A stretch of DNA of 64,000 nt from J038 sp034437535 (GTDB lineage: Bacteria > Chloroflexota > Anaerolineae > Aggregatilineales > Phototrophicaceae): NCBI GenBank assembly GCA_034437535.1, contig DAOTTZ010000046.1:19675-83674 (forward strand), in the 5' to 3' direction. Made by a program: the position numbers and the translations under genes. Every line of letters begins with the position of its first letter. Positions within the stretch are counted from its first letter, which is position 1. This document shows, one piece after another, positions 7,804 through 17,412 of this stretch. Under the pieces are notes generated by a model. That model worked only from the letters and a program-made list of their open reading frames with translations. It was not told where the DNA came from and ran no database searches.

Positions 7804-7985
7804 CGCCTTGGCCGTTCATGCTCCAACCAGGGCATGCGGTGGATTTGACGCTGATGTGGCCGTGGGGTGATGAGCCGTCTGGTGTGTTGCGGGTCGGTGG
7901 CTGGCGGTTTGCGATTCAATTAGAGCGACGATAAAAGCCGATGAGATGAGAGGCACTGTTATGGATTGGAAGATGCAGAGCCAGA

Positions 7986-9128
7986 TCAAAATAGACGTGA
8001 ATAGAAATCGCGTATCTCCTGGGCGCGGGGTGCGATGTCAAACCGGGCCAGCACGGCCTCTTGCGCGGCGGTCGCATCCGGGTGATCGCCATCCAGCGCA
8101 CGGCGCATCGCTTGAGCCAGCGCGTCGGCATCCCCCGGCGGGACGACTGTCCCCAGCTTGCCGCCGTCTAAGATGTCTGTCACCCCGCCCACATCAGTAG
8201 AGATCACCGGCAGACCTGCCGCCATCCCTTCGATGATTGAGACCGGGGTACCTTCGTTTTTGGAGGTCAGCACCATGAGATCCAGCGCGTAGAACAGCGG
8301 CAGGACGTCACGAATCCAGCCGGTGAACGTGACGCGGTCTTGTAAGCCAGCGGATTTCACCCGCGCTTCTAGTTCGGCCCGGCGTTCGCCATCCCCGGCG
8401 ATGACGAAGTGGACATCGGCCCGTTCACCGGCGATGTGTTCTGCCGCATCCAAAAAGAGATCATGATGTTTGATCGGCACTAGCCGCCCGATGATGCCGA
8501 CCAACCGCCGATCACGCGGTAGATTATAGTGGGCATAAACCGCGTCGATGGCCGCCGGGGATGGGGCCTGCGTCAACGGGGTGAGGTCAAAGCCATATTC
8601 CAGCACCGCGAACTTCTCCGGCGGGGCGATGTGATAACGTGTGGTGAGATCGGCCTGCTGTGCCCGGCTGACCGCGATAATGCGCGTGCTGAGGCGGGCC
8701 ATCAGCCGTTCCAGGGTCAGATAGAATTGCGTCTTGCGCGGGCTGAAATACCCGTGAAACACATGCCCATGAAACGTATGGACGCGCACCGGCACCCGTG
8801 CGATCCACGCCGCCAACCGACCGACGACCCCGGCCTTGGCGGTGTGCGTATGCACGACATCAGGTTGCCAGTCGCGCATGTATTTTACCAATTGCCAGAT
8901 CACCTTGAGATCATGCACCGGGTTGATCTCACGCCCTAGTTCCGGGAGGATGTGTGGCGTGATGTTGTGCTTTTCCGCCAGGTAGGCCATATCGCCTTCA
9001 TTTTCCCCGACGCGCCCACACACGATGCACGTTTCGGTCTCGTACCGGCGCAGATGATCGGCGGTGAGGATGACAGATGCCGCCGCCCCGCCGATATTCA
9101 ACCGGGCGATGATGTGCATCACTTTCAT
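7986..9128 (-). CDS. Glycosyltransferase family 4 (GT-B fold)
   Basis: A 380-residue retaining glycosyltransferase. The N-terminal half opens MKVMHIIARLNIGGAA, the typical acceptor-side Rossmann start with a GGA loop, and contains HTHTAKAGVVGRLAA. The C-terminal donor half has GIIGRLVPIKHHDLFL and the EGTPVSIIEGMAAGLPVI segment, whose E-x7-E pair contacts the nucleotide sugar. It should transfer a hexose from a nucleotide sugar to a surface polysaccharide or lipid. The start overlaps the stop of the upstream sulfatase gene by four bases (ATGA), so the two genes are translationally coupled and probably act on the same glycan. Confidence 0.88.
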   Translation of the reverse strand: MKVMHIIARLNIGGAAASVILTADHLRRYETETCIVCGRVGENEGDMAYLAEKHNITPHILPELGREINPVHDLKVIWQLVKYMRDWQPDVVHTHTAKAGVVGRLAAWIARVPVRVHTFHGHVFHGYFSPRKTQFYLTLERLMARLSTRIIAVSRAQQADLTTRYHIAPPEKFAVLEYGFDLTPLTQAPSPAAIDAVYAHYNLPRDRRLVGIIGRLVPIKHHDLFLDAAEHIAGERADVHFVIAGDGERRAELEARVKSAGLQDRVTFTGWIRDVLPLFYALDLMVLTSKNEGTPVSIIEGMAAGLPVISTDVGGVTDILDGGKLGTVVPPGDADALAQAMRRALDGDHPDATAAQEAVLARFDIAPRAQEIRDFYSRLF

Positions 9129-10660
9129 TGCAGATAGCCTAATGCGCGTAGATTTGCCAACATCTCATCGTTCATACCGGCCACCCGCCGCACGGAATCC
9201 ACCCGGCGCGATTCTGCGATCTGTACAAAGTCGTCGATCTTGGCTTGTAAGTCGTTGACGATGGCCTGATGCTGGCCGGATAGATCGCGTGTTTCTTGCG
9301 GGTCATGTTCCAGGTGGAACAAGCCTTCGACGTCATCGGCCACCATTGCCAGCTTAAATGCGTCAGCATAAACTCCCCGGCGGGGATGGTGCAATTGTAA
9401 GCGCTCGATGGCTTCTGGATTGCGGTGTTTGAGGACGCTTAAGAACGTCGTCGGTGGGATGGCCTCTGCGAAGACGACGCCGGATTCTGCCCCGGCCCGG
9501 CGCAGGGTTAGATGATCGACGTCAGCATTTGGGTTATCCGCCGGGAGTGGCGGGCGGATGCCGGCGGCATCCAGAATCGTATGGAACAGGCGGCGCGTGC
9601 TGACGTTTTCCTGCACCCGTTCCCCCGGTGGGAAGCCTTCCGGGTAACGGATAATCAACGGGACATGCACCAATTCTTGATAGACCACAAAGCTATGACC
9701 GAAGAAATCATGATCGCCGTGTCCTTCGCCATGATCGGCGGCGATGATGACCATCGTATCTTTTAGCGCGTCGCTGGTTTCTAAATAATGGAGCAAGCGG
9801 GCCAATTGCGTATCTTGATGGGCGACTTCAGCGTTATAAAAGCCGTCGATTACAGATCGTTCCCACGCGGTTAACGGTGGGTCGGTCGGGCTGGCCCAGC
9901 GGGCCGCATCAGCATTCCAGCGGGCCATAAAGCGATAGGCCGCTTTATCCTTGCTGATTTCCGGCGCGAAGCGGTGCAGGGTCTCTTTCGGTGGGCGATA
10001 GGGCATATGACCGCCCATCAGATTCAAGAAGGTAAACAGCGGGCGATGTCGCCCCCCGGCATGATGTTGCTTGATATAATCGACCAGATCATCGACGGAA
10101 TGCGCGGTATTGCCCTTGTAATTGACACTGCGCGTCCAGATGGGTGTAATCAACGGGTGGAGCGACAGCCGGAACAACCAGTCATTGTGGGCAAAGCGTT
10201 GGCTGACGTGCATAGCGAATTGTCGCCATTGTCGCGCTAATCGGCGGCGGGCGGTGCCGCGCATCATATCACGCGGGCGGTTGGGCGCGGCCCCGGCATA
10301 ATTGAAGAACTCGACAAAGCCGCGTGTCAGACCGTTATCCAGCACACCCACCAGCGGATTGTTGCAGAAGCCAGCGGTATGATACCCGTTCGCGCTCAAA
10401 ATTTCCGCCAACGTCGGGATGTTGTCCGACAGGCGACCATCGGCCTGTGTCAGTTGGTGCGTGGTTGGATATAATCCTGTGAACATCGAAGCGTGCGACG
10501 GAACCGTCCACTGCGCCGGGGCGACGGCCCGCTCGAACAACGTACTGCGCTCCGCAAAGCGATCAAATGCCGGCGATGTCGCTTGTGGGTGCCCATAGAT
10601 CGAAAGTCGATCACGCCGGAGCGTGTCGAGGATAATCAATAAGATGTCTGGTGTTGCCAT
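9125..10660 (-). CDS. Sulfatase-family (alkaline phosphatase superfamily) hydrolase
   Basis: A 511-residue member of the sulfatase/alkaline phosphatase fold. The metal site begins ILLIILDTLRRD (D12), and the nucleophile loop is W-T52-V-P-S-H-A-S-M-F-T-G, followed later by the metal motif DHGEGHGDH. The usual C/S-x-P-x-R sulfatase signature is replaced by T-x-P-S-H-A-S. Without the cysteine or serine that matures to formylglycine, the nucleophile is more likely threonine, as in phosphodiester hydrolases and phosphoglycerol-type transferases. A sulfatase label is therefore a fold label only. There is no signal peptide, so a cytoplasmic location is predicted. It is the first gene of a two-gene unit with the glycosyltransferase. 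Confidence 0.85.
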   Translation of the reverse strand: MATPDILLIILDTLRRDRLSIYGHPQATSPAFDRFAERSTLFERAVAPAQWTVPSHASMFTGLYPTTHQLTQADGRLSDNIPTLAEILSANGYHTAGFCNNPLVGVLDNGLTRGFVEFFNYAGAAPNRPRDMMRGTARRRLARQWRQFAMHVSQRFAHNDWLFRLSLHPLITPIWTRSVNYKGNTAHSVDDLVDYIKQHHAGGRHRPLFTFLNLMGGHMPYRPPKETLHRFAPEISKDKAAYRFMARWNADAARWASPTDPPLTAWERSVIDGFYNAEVAHQDTQLARLLHYLETSDALKDTMVIIAADHGEGHGDHDFFGHSFVVYQELVHVPLIIRYPEGFPPGERVQENVSTRRLFHTILDAAGIRPPLPADNPNADVDHLTLRRAGAESGVVFAEAIPPTTFLSVLKHRNPEAIERLQLHHPRRGVYADAFKLAMVADDVEGLFHLEHDPQETRDLSGQHQAIVNDLQAKIDDFVQIAESRRVDSVRRVAGMNDEMLANLRALGYLQ

Positions 10661-10735
10661 AGATTGCTTTAAGTACCTGTTAAAAGTTCACCTAGCATAT
10701 CACCGAATAACCGAAAAATAAATGAGGAGCAAATC

Positions 10736-11377
10736 ATGCGTGGTGTGACCAAAGACTTGGATAATCAACGTGAACCCCAACTGCCTATCGTCTTCAAATG
10801 GTTTGGAGTCTTGTGGTTCTGGCTGGCGGGTTGGCGGCTGGTCGGTAAACTGCCGCAAGATCCTAAAATGGTCGTTATCTCCGCGCCACACACCAGCAAT
10901 TGGGACGGCTGGAACCTGGTAATGTGTGGCTGGGCCTGCCGGGTGAATTTGCGCTGGGTCGTCAAGGAGGAGTTTACACGCGGCTTGGTGGGTCTCTTCG
11001 TGCGGGCGACTGGCGGCCTCGGCATCAAGCGAGATAAAAGTTACAATCTGGTAGAGCAGGTCGCCAATAAAATCCGCGAGTCGGATAATCTACTCTTGCT
11101 TGTCGCCCCGGAAGGAACCCGCAAACGGGCGGAGCATTGGCGCACCGGGTTTTATTGGATCGCGCATGAAGCCGATGTGCCGATGATCGCCGCCCGCATG
11201 GATTACAGCACCAAGACCATCAGCTTTACCGGGCTGTTTCATGCCACTGGTGACATCGACCAGGACATCGAACCGATCTTTGATACCTACCGGCCCATAC
11301 GTGGCCTCCACCCGGAAAAAGAAAGTGTGATGCGCCTGCGCCCTAAAGACGCTGAAACTGAGACCGCCCGCCCTTAA
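10736..11377 (+). CDS. Lysophospholipid acyltransferase family protein (PlsC-like)
   Basis: A 213-residue acyltransferase. The catalytic H-x4-D motif is H52-T-S-N-W-D57, and the substrate-binding motif is A-P-E126-G-T-R129 following a LLLL strand. A hydrophobic segment at about 20-38 (FGVLWFWLAGWRL) probably anchors it to the membrane face. The HTSNWD variant belongs to the small bacterial subgroup related to 1-acyl-glycerol-3-phosphate acyltransferases; the acyl acceptor is unknown. GAGGAGC precedes the ATG, and the gene diverges from the sulfatase gene with 75 bases between them. Confidence 0.85.
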   Translation: MRGVTKDLDNQREPQLPIVFKWFGVLWFWLAGWRLVGKLPQDPKMVVISAPHTSNWDGWNLVMCGWACRVNLRWVVKEEFTRGLVGLFVRATGGLGIKRDKSYNLVEQVANKIRESDNLLLLVAPEGTRKRAEHWRTGFYWIAHEADVPMIAARMDYSTKTISFTGLFHATGDIDQDIEPIFDTYRPIRGLHPEKESVMRLRPKDAETETARP

Positions 11378-11454
11378 GCGGGTTCAGCAGATACTCATCC
11401 AGGCTTGTTCTAATAGTTTGTCTGGTTAGCAATCATACCGGAAGGATAACAGAC

Positions 11455-12231
11455 ATGAAACTGGCAGTATTCTCTGATATTCACGGCAACAAGCACGCTT
11501 ATGAGGCGGTGCTGGCTGATTTTGAGACAGTCGGTGCGGTTGATCTCATCTGGCATCTGGGCGATTATAGCGCGTTTGGTCCGCATCCGGCGGAAGTCAT
11601 CCGTCAGGTTCGGGCGCAACAAGACGACCTGGGCAAAGACAAGGTTAAGGTCATCGGCGGCAATACCGACCGCTACCTGGTGACTGGCGAACGCTTCAAA
11701 CTGCCGCCCGCCAAAGACGCGGACACCTTCAACAAGCTCTACCGGGGCCGCACCACCACCGATGCCGTGTTGAACTGGAATCTGTCTCAACTGAGTTGGG
11801 AGGATTACGAGTGGCTGGCCGGGACGCTCCGTAAGGAGACGGGTACGATTGTGGAAGGATATGGCCCGGTGATCGGTTATCATGCCATCCCCGGTGACGA
11901 CGAGGCCATGCTCCGCCCGGATACCAACGAGGAAGAAGCGGCAGATGCCTTGCTCGACCGGCAAGGGCGGCTGGCAATTGGCGGGCATATCCACATCCAG
12001 ATGGACCGCAAGGTGAAAAATTGGCGTGTGATTAACGTCGGGAGCATCGGGATGTCATTCCAGACGCCGGGGCAGGCTCAATGGGGCTTGTTCACCTTTG
12101 AAGACGGCGCGGTGACGGTCGATCTGCGGACGGTCGATTATGATGTCGATGCCCTGATCGCGGATCTGGAAGCTGGCGATTATCCCGAACCGGCATGGGC
12201 CATCAAGCGGCTCGGCTTGAAGAAAGCCTGA
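11455..12231 (+). CDS. Metallophosphoesterase (calcineurin-like)
   Basis: A 258-residue metallophosphoesterase, predicted to cleave phosphomono- or diesters using two metals. Motifs in order: S-D8-I-H10-G-N at the N-terminus, H-L-G-D in the second strand, G-G-N-T-D-R as the N-D loop, an H in Y-H-A-I-P, and G-G-H-I-H near the C-terminus. The GNTDR variant and short length place it near YfcE/ApaH-like predicted phosphodiesterases. GGAAGGA precedes the ATG. The next gene starts three bases after its stop, so they form an operon. Substrate unknown. Confidence 0.87.
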   Translation: MKLAVFSDIHGNKHAYEAVLADFETVGAVDLIWHLGDYSAFGPHPAEVIRQVRAQQDDLGKDKVKVIGGNTDRYLVTGERFKLPPAKDADTFNKLYRGRTTTDAVLNWNLSQLSWEDYEWLAGTLRKETGTIVEGYGPVIGYHAIPGDDEAMLRPDTNEEEAADALLDRQGRLAIGGHIHIQMDRKVKNWRVINVGSIGMSFQTPGQAQWGLFTFEDGAVTVDLRTVDYDVDALIADLEAGDYPEPAWAIKRLGLKKA

Positions 12232-12234
12232 GCG

Positions 12235-12846
12235 ATGCTCGATCAACTATTGCATGAGATCAACGCGGAAGACGGCTACGGCGTCTTGCTGATGACGCAA
12301 ATGGACGGCGTGCCGGATACGATTCAGATGATGATCGCCACGACCGAATATGACGCCGCCAGTGAGGGCCTGCGCGATAAAAATCGCTACTTACTCCGGG
12401 CGGTGGGTGTGCAGGAGCATCGCGTCAGTGTCGGTATCTTCAAAAGTGGGGCCGTCTTTGCCGACGAAGCCCATCCGTTACTGTATCAGTACAATAGTCT
12501 GCCGGTCGGTCTGTTTTACCGTGGGCCGGTGGAGGCCCCCACCGCGCTGATCCTCAGCATACTTCAGGCCCATTCCAGTGTGTTTGGATCCTGGCGGCAG
12601 GCTCCGGCTTATCTCAACAAGGCCAAGCCTCTGCTGGAGGTCTTCTCTGGCGGTGGGGATCTGGTCGGGGAGATGCCGCAACCGTTGGCAACGGCCTTGG
12701 CCCCCATTTTTGCAGAACGCGGATTAGAGACGAAGGTCATCACCGGCGAGCGAGAGGGCAAAAATCCGCCGCAAAAGGTGCTTCTGCTGGATGATTCTTA
12801 CGTGGTAGCGATGGACTTTTCGGTCGATCAAATGGGAGCGAAATGA
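12235..12846 (+). CDS. Hypothetical protein, 203 residues
   Basis: A soluble protein I cannot assign. It starts MLDQLLHEINAEDGYGVLLMT and has alternating strands and helices with no signal or membrane span. It begins three bases after the metallophosphoesterase stop and so is probably translated from the same mRNA; the ribosome site is weak (GAGCG), consistent with coupling. No catalytic motif is obvious. Confidence 0.75.
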   Translation: MLDQLLHEINAEDGYGVLLMTQMDGVPDTIQMMIATTEYDAASEGLRDKNRYLLRAVGVQEHRVSVGIFKSGAVFADEAHPLLYQYNSLPVGLFYRGPVEAPTALILSILQAHSSVFGSWRQAPAYLNKAKPLLEVFSGGGDLVGEMPQPLATALAPIFAERGLETKVITGEREGKNPPQKVLLLDDSYVVAMDFSVDQMGAK

Positions 12847-12989
12847 GTACATCGGTCTTGTGGGATGGCCTGCTATAAGCCAGAACTTATGCCAGATATA
12901 AGCAAATACCACATGCCGACCGCTGATAGATTGGTTATTCTCAACGTAATTGTTCTAATGTTTGTAAGTAAGACATAGTTGAGGAAGAG

Positions 12990-13523
12990 ATGCCAATGCA
13001 AACGATTGATGTCAGCCAACTTCGTACCGTGCTCGGTCAAGACCGTGCCGGGGACGCCATCATCCTGGATGTGCGTACCGCCGGTGAATACCAGAGTGAA
13101 CACATCGAAGGCACCGCCAACATCCCCTTGAGCGAAATTGACAACCACACCGAAAATTTACGTCATTACAGGCACATTTACGTTCACTGCGCTAGCGGTA
13201 ACCGCAGTAGCCAGGCCTGCCAGAAGCTCAACACACTGGGCCTGGATAACATCGTGAATGTATCCGGCGGTATTTCCGCCTGGAAGCAAGCCGGTTTCCC
13301 GGTCTACAAGAGCACCCGCGCCATCCTGCCGATTAACCAGCAGGTGCAGGTAGTCGCCGGGTCACTGATTCTGCTCGGCGTGATCTTGAGCTTGTTGGTT
13401 CACCCGGCTTTGATCGGGATCTCGGCCTTTGTCGGTGCCGGTCTCACGTTTGCCGGTCTATCGGGCACCTGTACGATGGGCTTGATCCTGGCGCGGATGC
13501 CCTGGAACCGGGCGACAACCTGA
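12990..13523 (+). CDS. Rhodanese-like protein with C-terminal membrane segments
   Basis: A 177-residue protein. Residues about 4-110 are a rhodanese domain: the strand AIILDVRTAGEYQSEHIEGTANIPL and the active-site loop C67-A-S-G-N-R-S72. The cysteine would carry a persulfide, so sulfur transfer or sulfide detoxification is likely. Residues about 120-172 hold two hydrophobic spans separated by a short turn, like the DUF2892 module (ending GTCTMGLIL), which anchors many rhodaneses to the inner membrane. GAGGAAGAG precedes the ATG at 12990. It is convergent with the helicase-associated gene, six bases apart. Confidence 0.9.
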   Translation: MPMQTIDVSQLRTVLGQDRAGDAIILDVRTAGEYQSEHIEGTANIPLSEIDNHTENLRHYRHIYVHCASGNRSSQACQKLNTLGLDNIVNVSGGISAWKQAGFPVYKSTRAILPINQQVQVVAGSLILLGVILSLLVHPALIGISAFVGAGLTFAGLSGTCTMGLILARMPWNRATT

Positions 13524-13529
13524 GTCAGG

Positions 13530-15266
13530 TTAAAGCCGCTCCACTTCGATGCCCTGGTCGGCCAGCGCGTCTACCAGGGCCTGCCATTGCTCTTGCCGCA
13601 CACTCACCGCCATCGGGCCGAGCCGCGCCCCGCAATACCGCCGCAGGTCGGGGTTTTCCAGGATGTAATCCAACGTTTCGCGGGCGGTCGTCCGTAAGAC
13701 GATTAGATCTTCCAACGTCACATTGGCGCGGGGGCCGCCGCTCCACCTTTGTAACAACTGGTTGATTGATTCGGGCAGGGCATCGACCCCCATCATCCGC
13801 GCCAGGAACGCGCTAATCTGCGCGGTGTTGATGCCCTGCTCGGCGGCCTGCTGAACACCTTCCATGCTCAGTTTGTAGGTGAACGGGGCATCCGCGTTGG
13901 CTGGGGTTACCCAGGTGGTAAAGCGCATCGCCTGGAAGCGATCAATCCCCGGCACACGCCGCGAAATCAGCAGGGTGCCGTCCGGCTGTACGTCAATGCT
14001 TTCGGCCCCACTGGGTGGCACCGGCCAACTCGTCGCGTTGACGAAGGCCCGCCCGTAAGCGTTGAGCCGCGCCGCATCTTCTGCTAGATCAACCAGACCT
14101 AACCAGTGTAACGGCCCGACCAGGTAAAATTCTAACGTCGGGCCTTCGACCGCATCCCAACTTTCGAATCCGTTGAGATATTCACCGGCATTGTTGCGGA
14201 TGTACCAGCTTTCATAATCGCCTGAAGGTCGCTGGAAATCTGGCTCGGTGGCTTTGACGACCATGATAAAGTCATCAACACTCCACCACTCGCCCTGGGG
14301 CGTCAACTCCCGCAGGAAGCGTGTCATCGCTTGCCGGGCGACTTCCGGGTGATAGGGCCAGCCGGTTGGCTCCGGGTTCAAGCCGGGGATGTGCCACAAT
14401 TCCCGGTAGACATCGGAGCGTGCCCAGGCATCGACCAGGGCTTTGAGTTGAGTCGCCCGGTTGGATTCCAGCCAGCGTTTAGCATCGGCCCGGCGCGGGC
14501 GGATCAAGCCGTCATGGACTTCGACCAGGCCAGCGGTCACGCCGATCTCAAAGAGAAATGTCAGTCGGTTAGGATCTGGCCCGATGAGGTGCGGTTGAAT
14601 TTGTAACAGGTCATGTTCGGAAAGGGCGTCGTCTTCGATCTCGCCGCCGCGTACCTGAAAGTAACCGAGTAGCGTGATCATGTCATCCACGATGGTGGTA
14701 TCTGCCGGGAGGATGTCTTCCAGCACATCCTGGGCAATCGGCTCTACCCGGCCTGATGCCGGGTTGAATCTCTCGCCGGGTAGGGTGGTGGTATCGGTGG
14801 CTTCTAACGCTTCCAGGTCATCATACCCGGTCTTATGGTTAGGGAGTACCTCCGCCAGATCTGACGGGATATAGATCATCGGTTGGGCGGCACCGTTGGT
14901 CTGTGCGAAGCCGGTGTAGATCAAACCGCGATAGAACAACCCCTCTGCTACGCTGGCGGGATGATTGAGCGGGTCATGTTGTTCGATTTGCCCGCGCCCC
15001 ATCTTACGGATGTCGCCATGCATCCGCTTGAACATGGATTCGGACATTTTGTTATCCGCGCTGATAAGCGTCTGCAAGACGCCGCGTTGCTGGTCGTCCA
15101 GCTTCTCCCACACAGCCAGCGCGTTGTCTTCATTTCTCATGGCGGTTTGCAAAGTGGCCGCGATCTCGTTCTGATCCAGATTATTCGTATCCACCTGCCA
15201 ATATTGGCTGATTTGCGACAATATGGCCGGGTCACTTTCGCGCAGGCTTGCCAGTAAGTTCAACAC
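13530..15266 (-). CDS. Helicase-associated (XPB/Ssl2 N-terminal-like) domain protein
   Basis: A 578-residue protein without Walker motifs. Its C-terminal third matches the XPB/Ssl2-like helicase-associated domain: SIDVQPDGTLLISRRVPG, then YKLSMEGVQQAAEQGINTAQISAFLARMMG split by helix breaks, then LPESINQLLQRW and a V-x-LEDLIVLR strand. This module is usually next to a DNA repair helicase or in stand-alone proteins of Actinobacteria and Chloroflexi. Here no helicase is present in the window, so it may be a free DNA-binding or regulatory subunit. The N-terminal part is helical with a winged-helix feel (EKLDDQQRGVLQTLISAD). Family call is moderate. Confidence 0.65.
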   Translation of the reverse strand: MLNLLASLRESDPAILSQISQYWQVDTNNLDQNEIAATLQTAMRNEDNALAVWEKLDDQQRGVLQTLISADNKMSESMFKRMHGDIRKMGRGQIEQHDPLNHPASVAEGLFYRGLIYTGFAQTNGAAQPMIYIPSDLAEVLPNHKTGYDDLEALEATDTTTLPGERFNPASGRVEPIAQDVLEDILPADTTIVDDMITLLGYFQVRGGEIEDDALSEHDLLQIQPHLIGPDPNRLTFLFEIGVTAGLVEVHDGLIRPRRADAKRWLESNRATQLKALVDAWARSDVYRELWHIPGLNPEPTGWPYHPEVARQAMTRFLRELTPQGEWWSVDDFIMVVKATEPDFQRPSGDYESWYIRNNAGEYLNGFESWDAVEGPTLEFYLVGPLHWLGLVDLAEDAARLNAYGRAFVNATSWPVPPSGAESIDVQPDGTLLISRRVPGIDRFQAMRFTTWVTPANADAPFTYKLSMEGVQQAAEQGINTAQISAFLARMMGVDALPESINQLLQRWSGGPRANVTLEDLIVLRTTARETLDYILENPDLRRYCGARLGPMAVSVRQEQWQALVDALADQGIEVERL

Positions 15267-15364
15267 GGATGCACACTCCTCATTTTCGAACGTCCTTCCA
15301 TTTTATCGGGATTTTTTAACAATTGCTTGCTAGACTGGCCGGGTGTCATTATCAGGAGAACATT

Positions 15365-16111
15365 ATGGAGATTTATCTTGTCCGTCATGGACAATCTGAA
15401 AACAACGCGCTCATGGAAGATCCCGAAAGGCGCGTAGAGGATCCATCGCTGACGAAGGCCGGCTTCCAGCAAGCGCATCTGGTCGCGCAATTTTTGACCG
15501 ACCACCCGAACTTAGAGGAGATGGTTCGGCATCAATTGGAGACTGAAGAACGCCAGCAAGGGGAGTTTAACCCGCAGGTCACACATATTTACTGTAGCCC
15601 GATGCGGCGTGCCCTCCAGACGGCCCAACCGATTGGGAAGCACTTTAAGCTTGACCCGGCAGTGTGCGTCGATATTCATGAGATCGGCGGCATCTTCCTG
15701 GAAAAAGAAGGCGTCGTCACCGGGTTACCCGGCATGACGCGGGATGAGATTCTGTCTGAATTCCCGAATTATCATCTGCCGGATGCGATCACCGAGACGG
15801 GCTGGTGGCCGGCGGAAAAAGGCCGCGAAGATGTGGCGGATACGCTGGCGCGGTGCATTCGGGTGGCGATGGAATTACGTCGCCGCGCCCAGGCCGAGCC
15901 AACCCAGGACGATAAGATCATCCTGGTGGCGCATGGCATGTTCATTGATGGCCTCATCAAGGCTTTCTTGCACAATATCCCGACCGACCGGTACTTTCAT
16001 TGGCACTATAATACCGGCGTCACCCGGATTGACCTGATCGAAGATGGGGTCGCGCTGGTGCGCTACATCAACCGGGTGACTCATCTGCCGCCAGAACTGG
16101 TGACCAGTTAG
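15365..16111 (+). CDS. Histidine phosphatase family protein
   Basis: A 248-residue phosphoglycerate-mutase-like phosphatase. It starts MEIYLVRHGQSENN with the catalytic R7-H8-G9, has the second arginine motif SPMRRALQTA, and the second histidine in LVAHGMF. The protein contains an insert of about 40 residues (LEEMVRHQLETEERQQGEF) between strands 1 and 2. AGGAGA precedes the ATG at 15365; a leftward-extended start at 15323 would add 14 unrelated residues. Its TAG stop overlaps the TAA stop of the convergent P450 gene in a shared TTAG. Confidence 0.88.
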   Translation: MEIYLVRHGQSENNALMEDPERRVEDPSLTKAGFQQAHLVAQFLTDHPNLEEMVRHQLETEERQQGEFNPQVTHIYCSPMRRALQTAQPIGKHFKLDPAVCVDIHEIGGIFLEKEGVVTGLPGMTRDEILSEFPNYHLPDAITETGWWPAEKGREDVADTLARCIRVAMELRRRAQAEPTQDDKIILVAHGMFIDGLIKAFLHNIPTDRYFHWHYNTGVTRIDLIEDGVALVRYINRVTHLPPELVTS

Positions 16112-17349
16112 CCCGTCGTCAGCTTTAAGGCTTTTAAGCCGCGCAAGATATAACGGCGGTGATGTTCGATCTCGGCATCCGGTGCCAGGGCCAGGTTCGG
16201 GAAACGCTTGAGCAAGATGTCAAAGGCGACGGTCGCTTCTAGCCGGGCCAACGGTGCGCCCAGGCAGAAGTGAATGCCGTTGCCGAATGACATATGCTTG
16301 CTGGCGTTTTCGCGGGTGATGTCCAGGTTATCCGGTTGAGGGAACAACGCCGGGTCGCGGTTGGCGGCGGCCAACATCAACGCCACCTGCTGACCTTTTT
16401 TGAAGTGATTGCCGGCGTATTCCATGTCTTCCAGCACCCAGCGGCGCGTCATCTGCACCGGGCTATCATACCGCAGGAATTCTTCGACCGCGTTGGGCAT
16501 CAGGCTGGGTGTCTGCTGTAAAAGGTCGAGTTGGTCGCGGTTGTTCATCAGCGCGAAGGTACCATTGCCGATCAGGTTGACGGTGGTCTCATGACCGGCG
16601 ATCAAGATCAAGATGCATGTGGCGACCAGTTCGTCTTCGGTCAGGGTTTCGCCGTCTTCTTCTGCTTCCACCAGCGCGGTGAGCAGGTCATCTTGTGGAT
16701 CCTGGCGGCGTTGGTCGGCCAGGGCGCGGAAGTAAAGGTCAAATTCTGAACTGGCGATAGCGGCTCTTTCCCACAGGTCGGGGTTGTCGCCGACCAGATC
16801 AAGCGTCCCGGCTAGGTCATCCGACCAACCTTTGAACTGGTCGCGGTCTTCCAGCGGTACGCCCAGCATCTCGGCGATGACCGTCACCGGGAGTGGCACA
16901 GCGAATTCGTTAATCAGGTCGAATTCATCGCGGCCTTCGGCTTCATCCAGCAGAGCCTCACTGATTTCTGCGATGTGGGTCTGCATCTTGCGTACCATGC
17001 GCGGTGTAAAGGCCTTATGCACCAACCCGCGCAGGCGGTTGTGGTCGGGTGGATCGCGGAAGATCATCCAGCGGCCTTGCATCCGCGCTCGTTTTTGGTG
17101 GTGTTCGGGCAGGTTGTCGAAAGAATTGAGTTGCGCTTCTTCTTCGGTCGCATGGCGCAAGATCTCATGTCCCAGGCGGTTATCGCGTAGCAGGCTTGAG
17201 ACGTCCTCATGCCGGGTGCAAAACCACATATTCCAGGAGTCCAGGTAAAAGATGGGCGCACCAGTGCGGAGCATCTGGTAGTAAGGGTAGGGGTTTTCCC
17301 GGAACTCCGGCGAGAGTGGGTCGAACATCATCACGTTATCTACGGTCAT
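16108..17349 (-). CDS. Cytochrome P450
   Basis: A 413-residue soluble bacterial P450 monooxygenase. Signatures: the I-helix oxygen-activation motif A251-G-H-E-T-T256, the K-helix E290-x-x-R293, and the heme loop F355-G-N-G-I-H-F-C362-L-G with the cysteine thiolate ligand. The overall layout resembles CYP105/CYP107-type class I enzymes that hydroxylate small lipids or natural products. No ferredoxin or ferredoxin reductase gene is nearby, so electrons must come from elsewhere in the genome. Substrate unknown. Confidence 0.93.
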   Translation of the reverse strand: MTVDNVMMFDPLSPEFRENPYPYYQMLRTGAPIFYLDSWNMWFCTRHEDVSSLLRDNRLGHEILRHATEEEAQLNSFDNLPEHHQKRARMQGRWMIFRDPPDHNRLRGLVHKAFTPRMVRKMQTHIAEISEALLDEAEGRDEFDLINEFAVPLPVTVIAEMLGVPLEDRDQFKGWSDDLAGTLDLVGDNPDLWERAAIASSEFDLYFRALADQRRQDPQDDLLTALVEAEEDGETLTEDELVATCILILIAGHETTVNLIGNGTFALMNNRDQLDLLQQTPSLMPNAVEEFLRYDSPVQMTRRWVLEDMEYAGNHFKKGQQVALMLAAANRDPALFPQPDNLDITRENASKHMSFGNGIHFCLGAPLARLEATVAFDILLKRFPNLALAPDAEIEHHRRYILRGLKALKLTTG

Positions 17350-17412
17350 AAAATCATCCTAAAATTAATCTAATGACGATTTGATTATACTCGATAATCA
17401 GCTAACGGTCGA

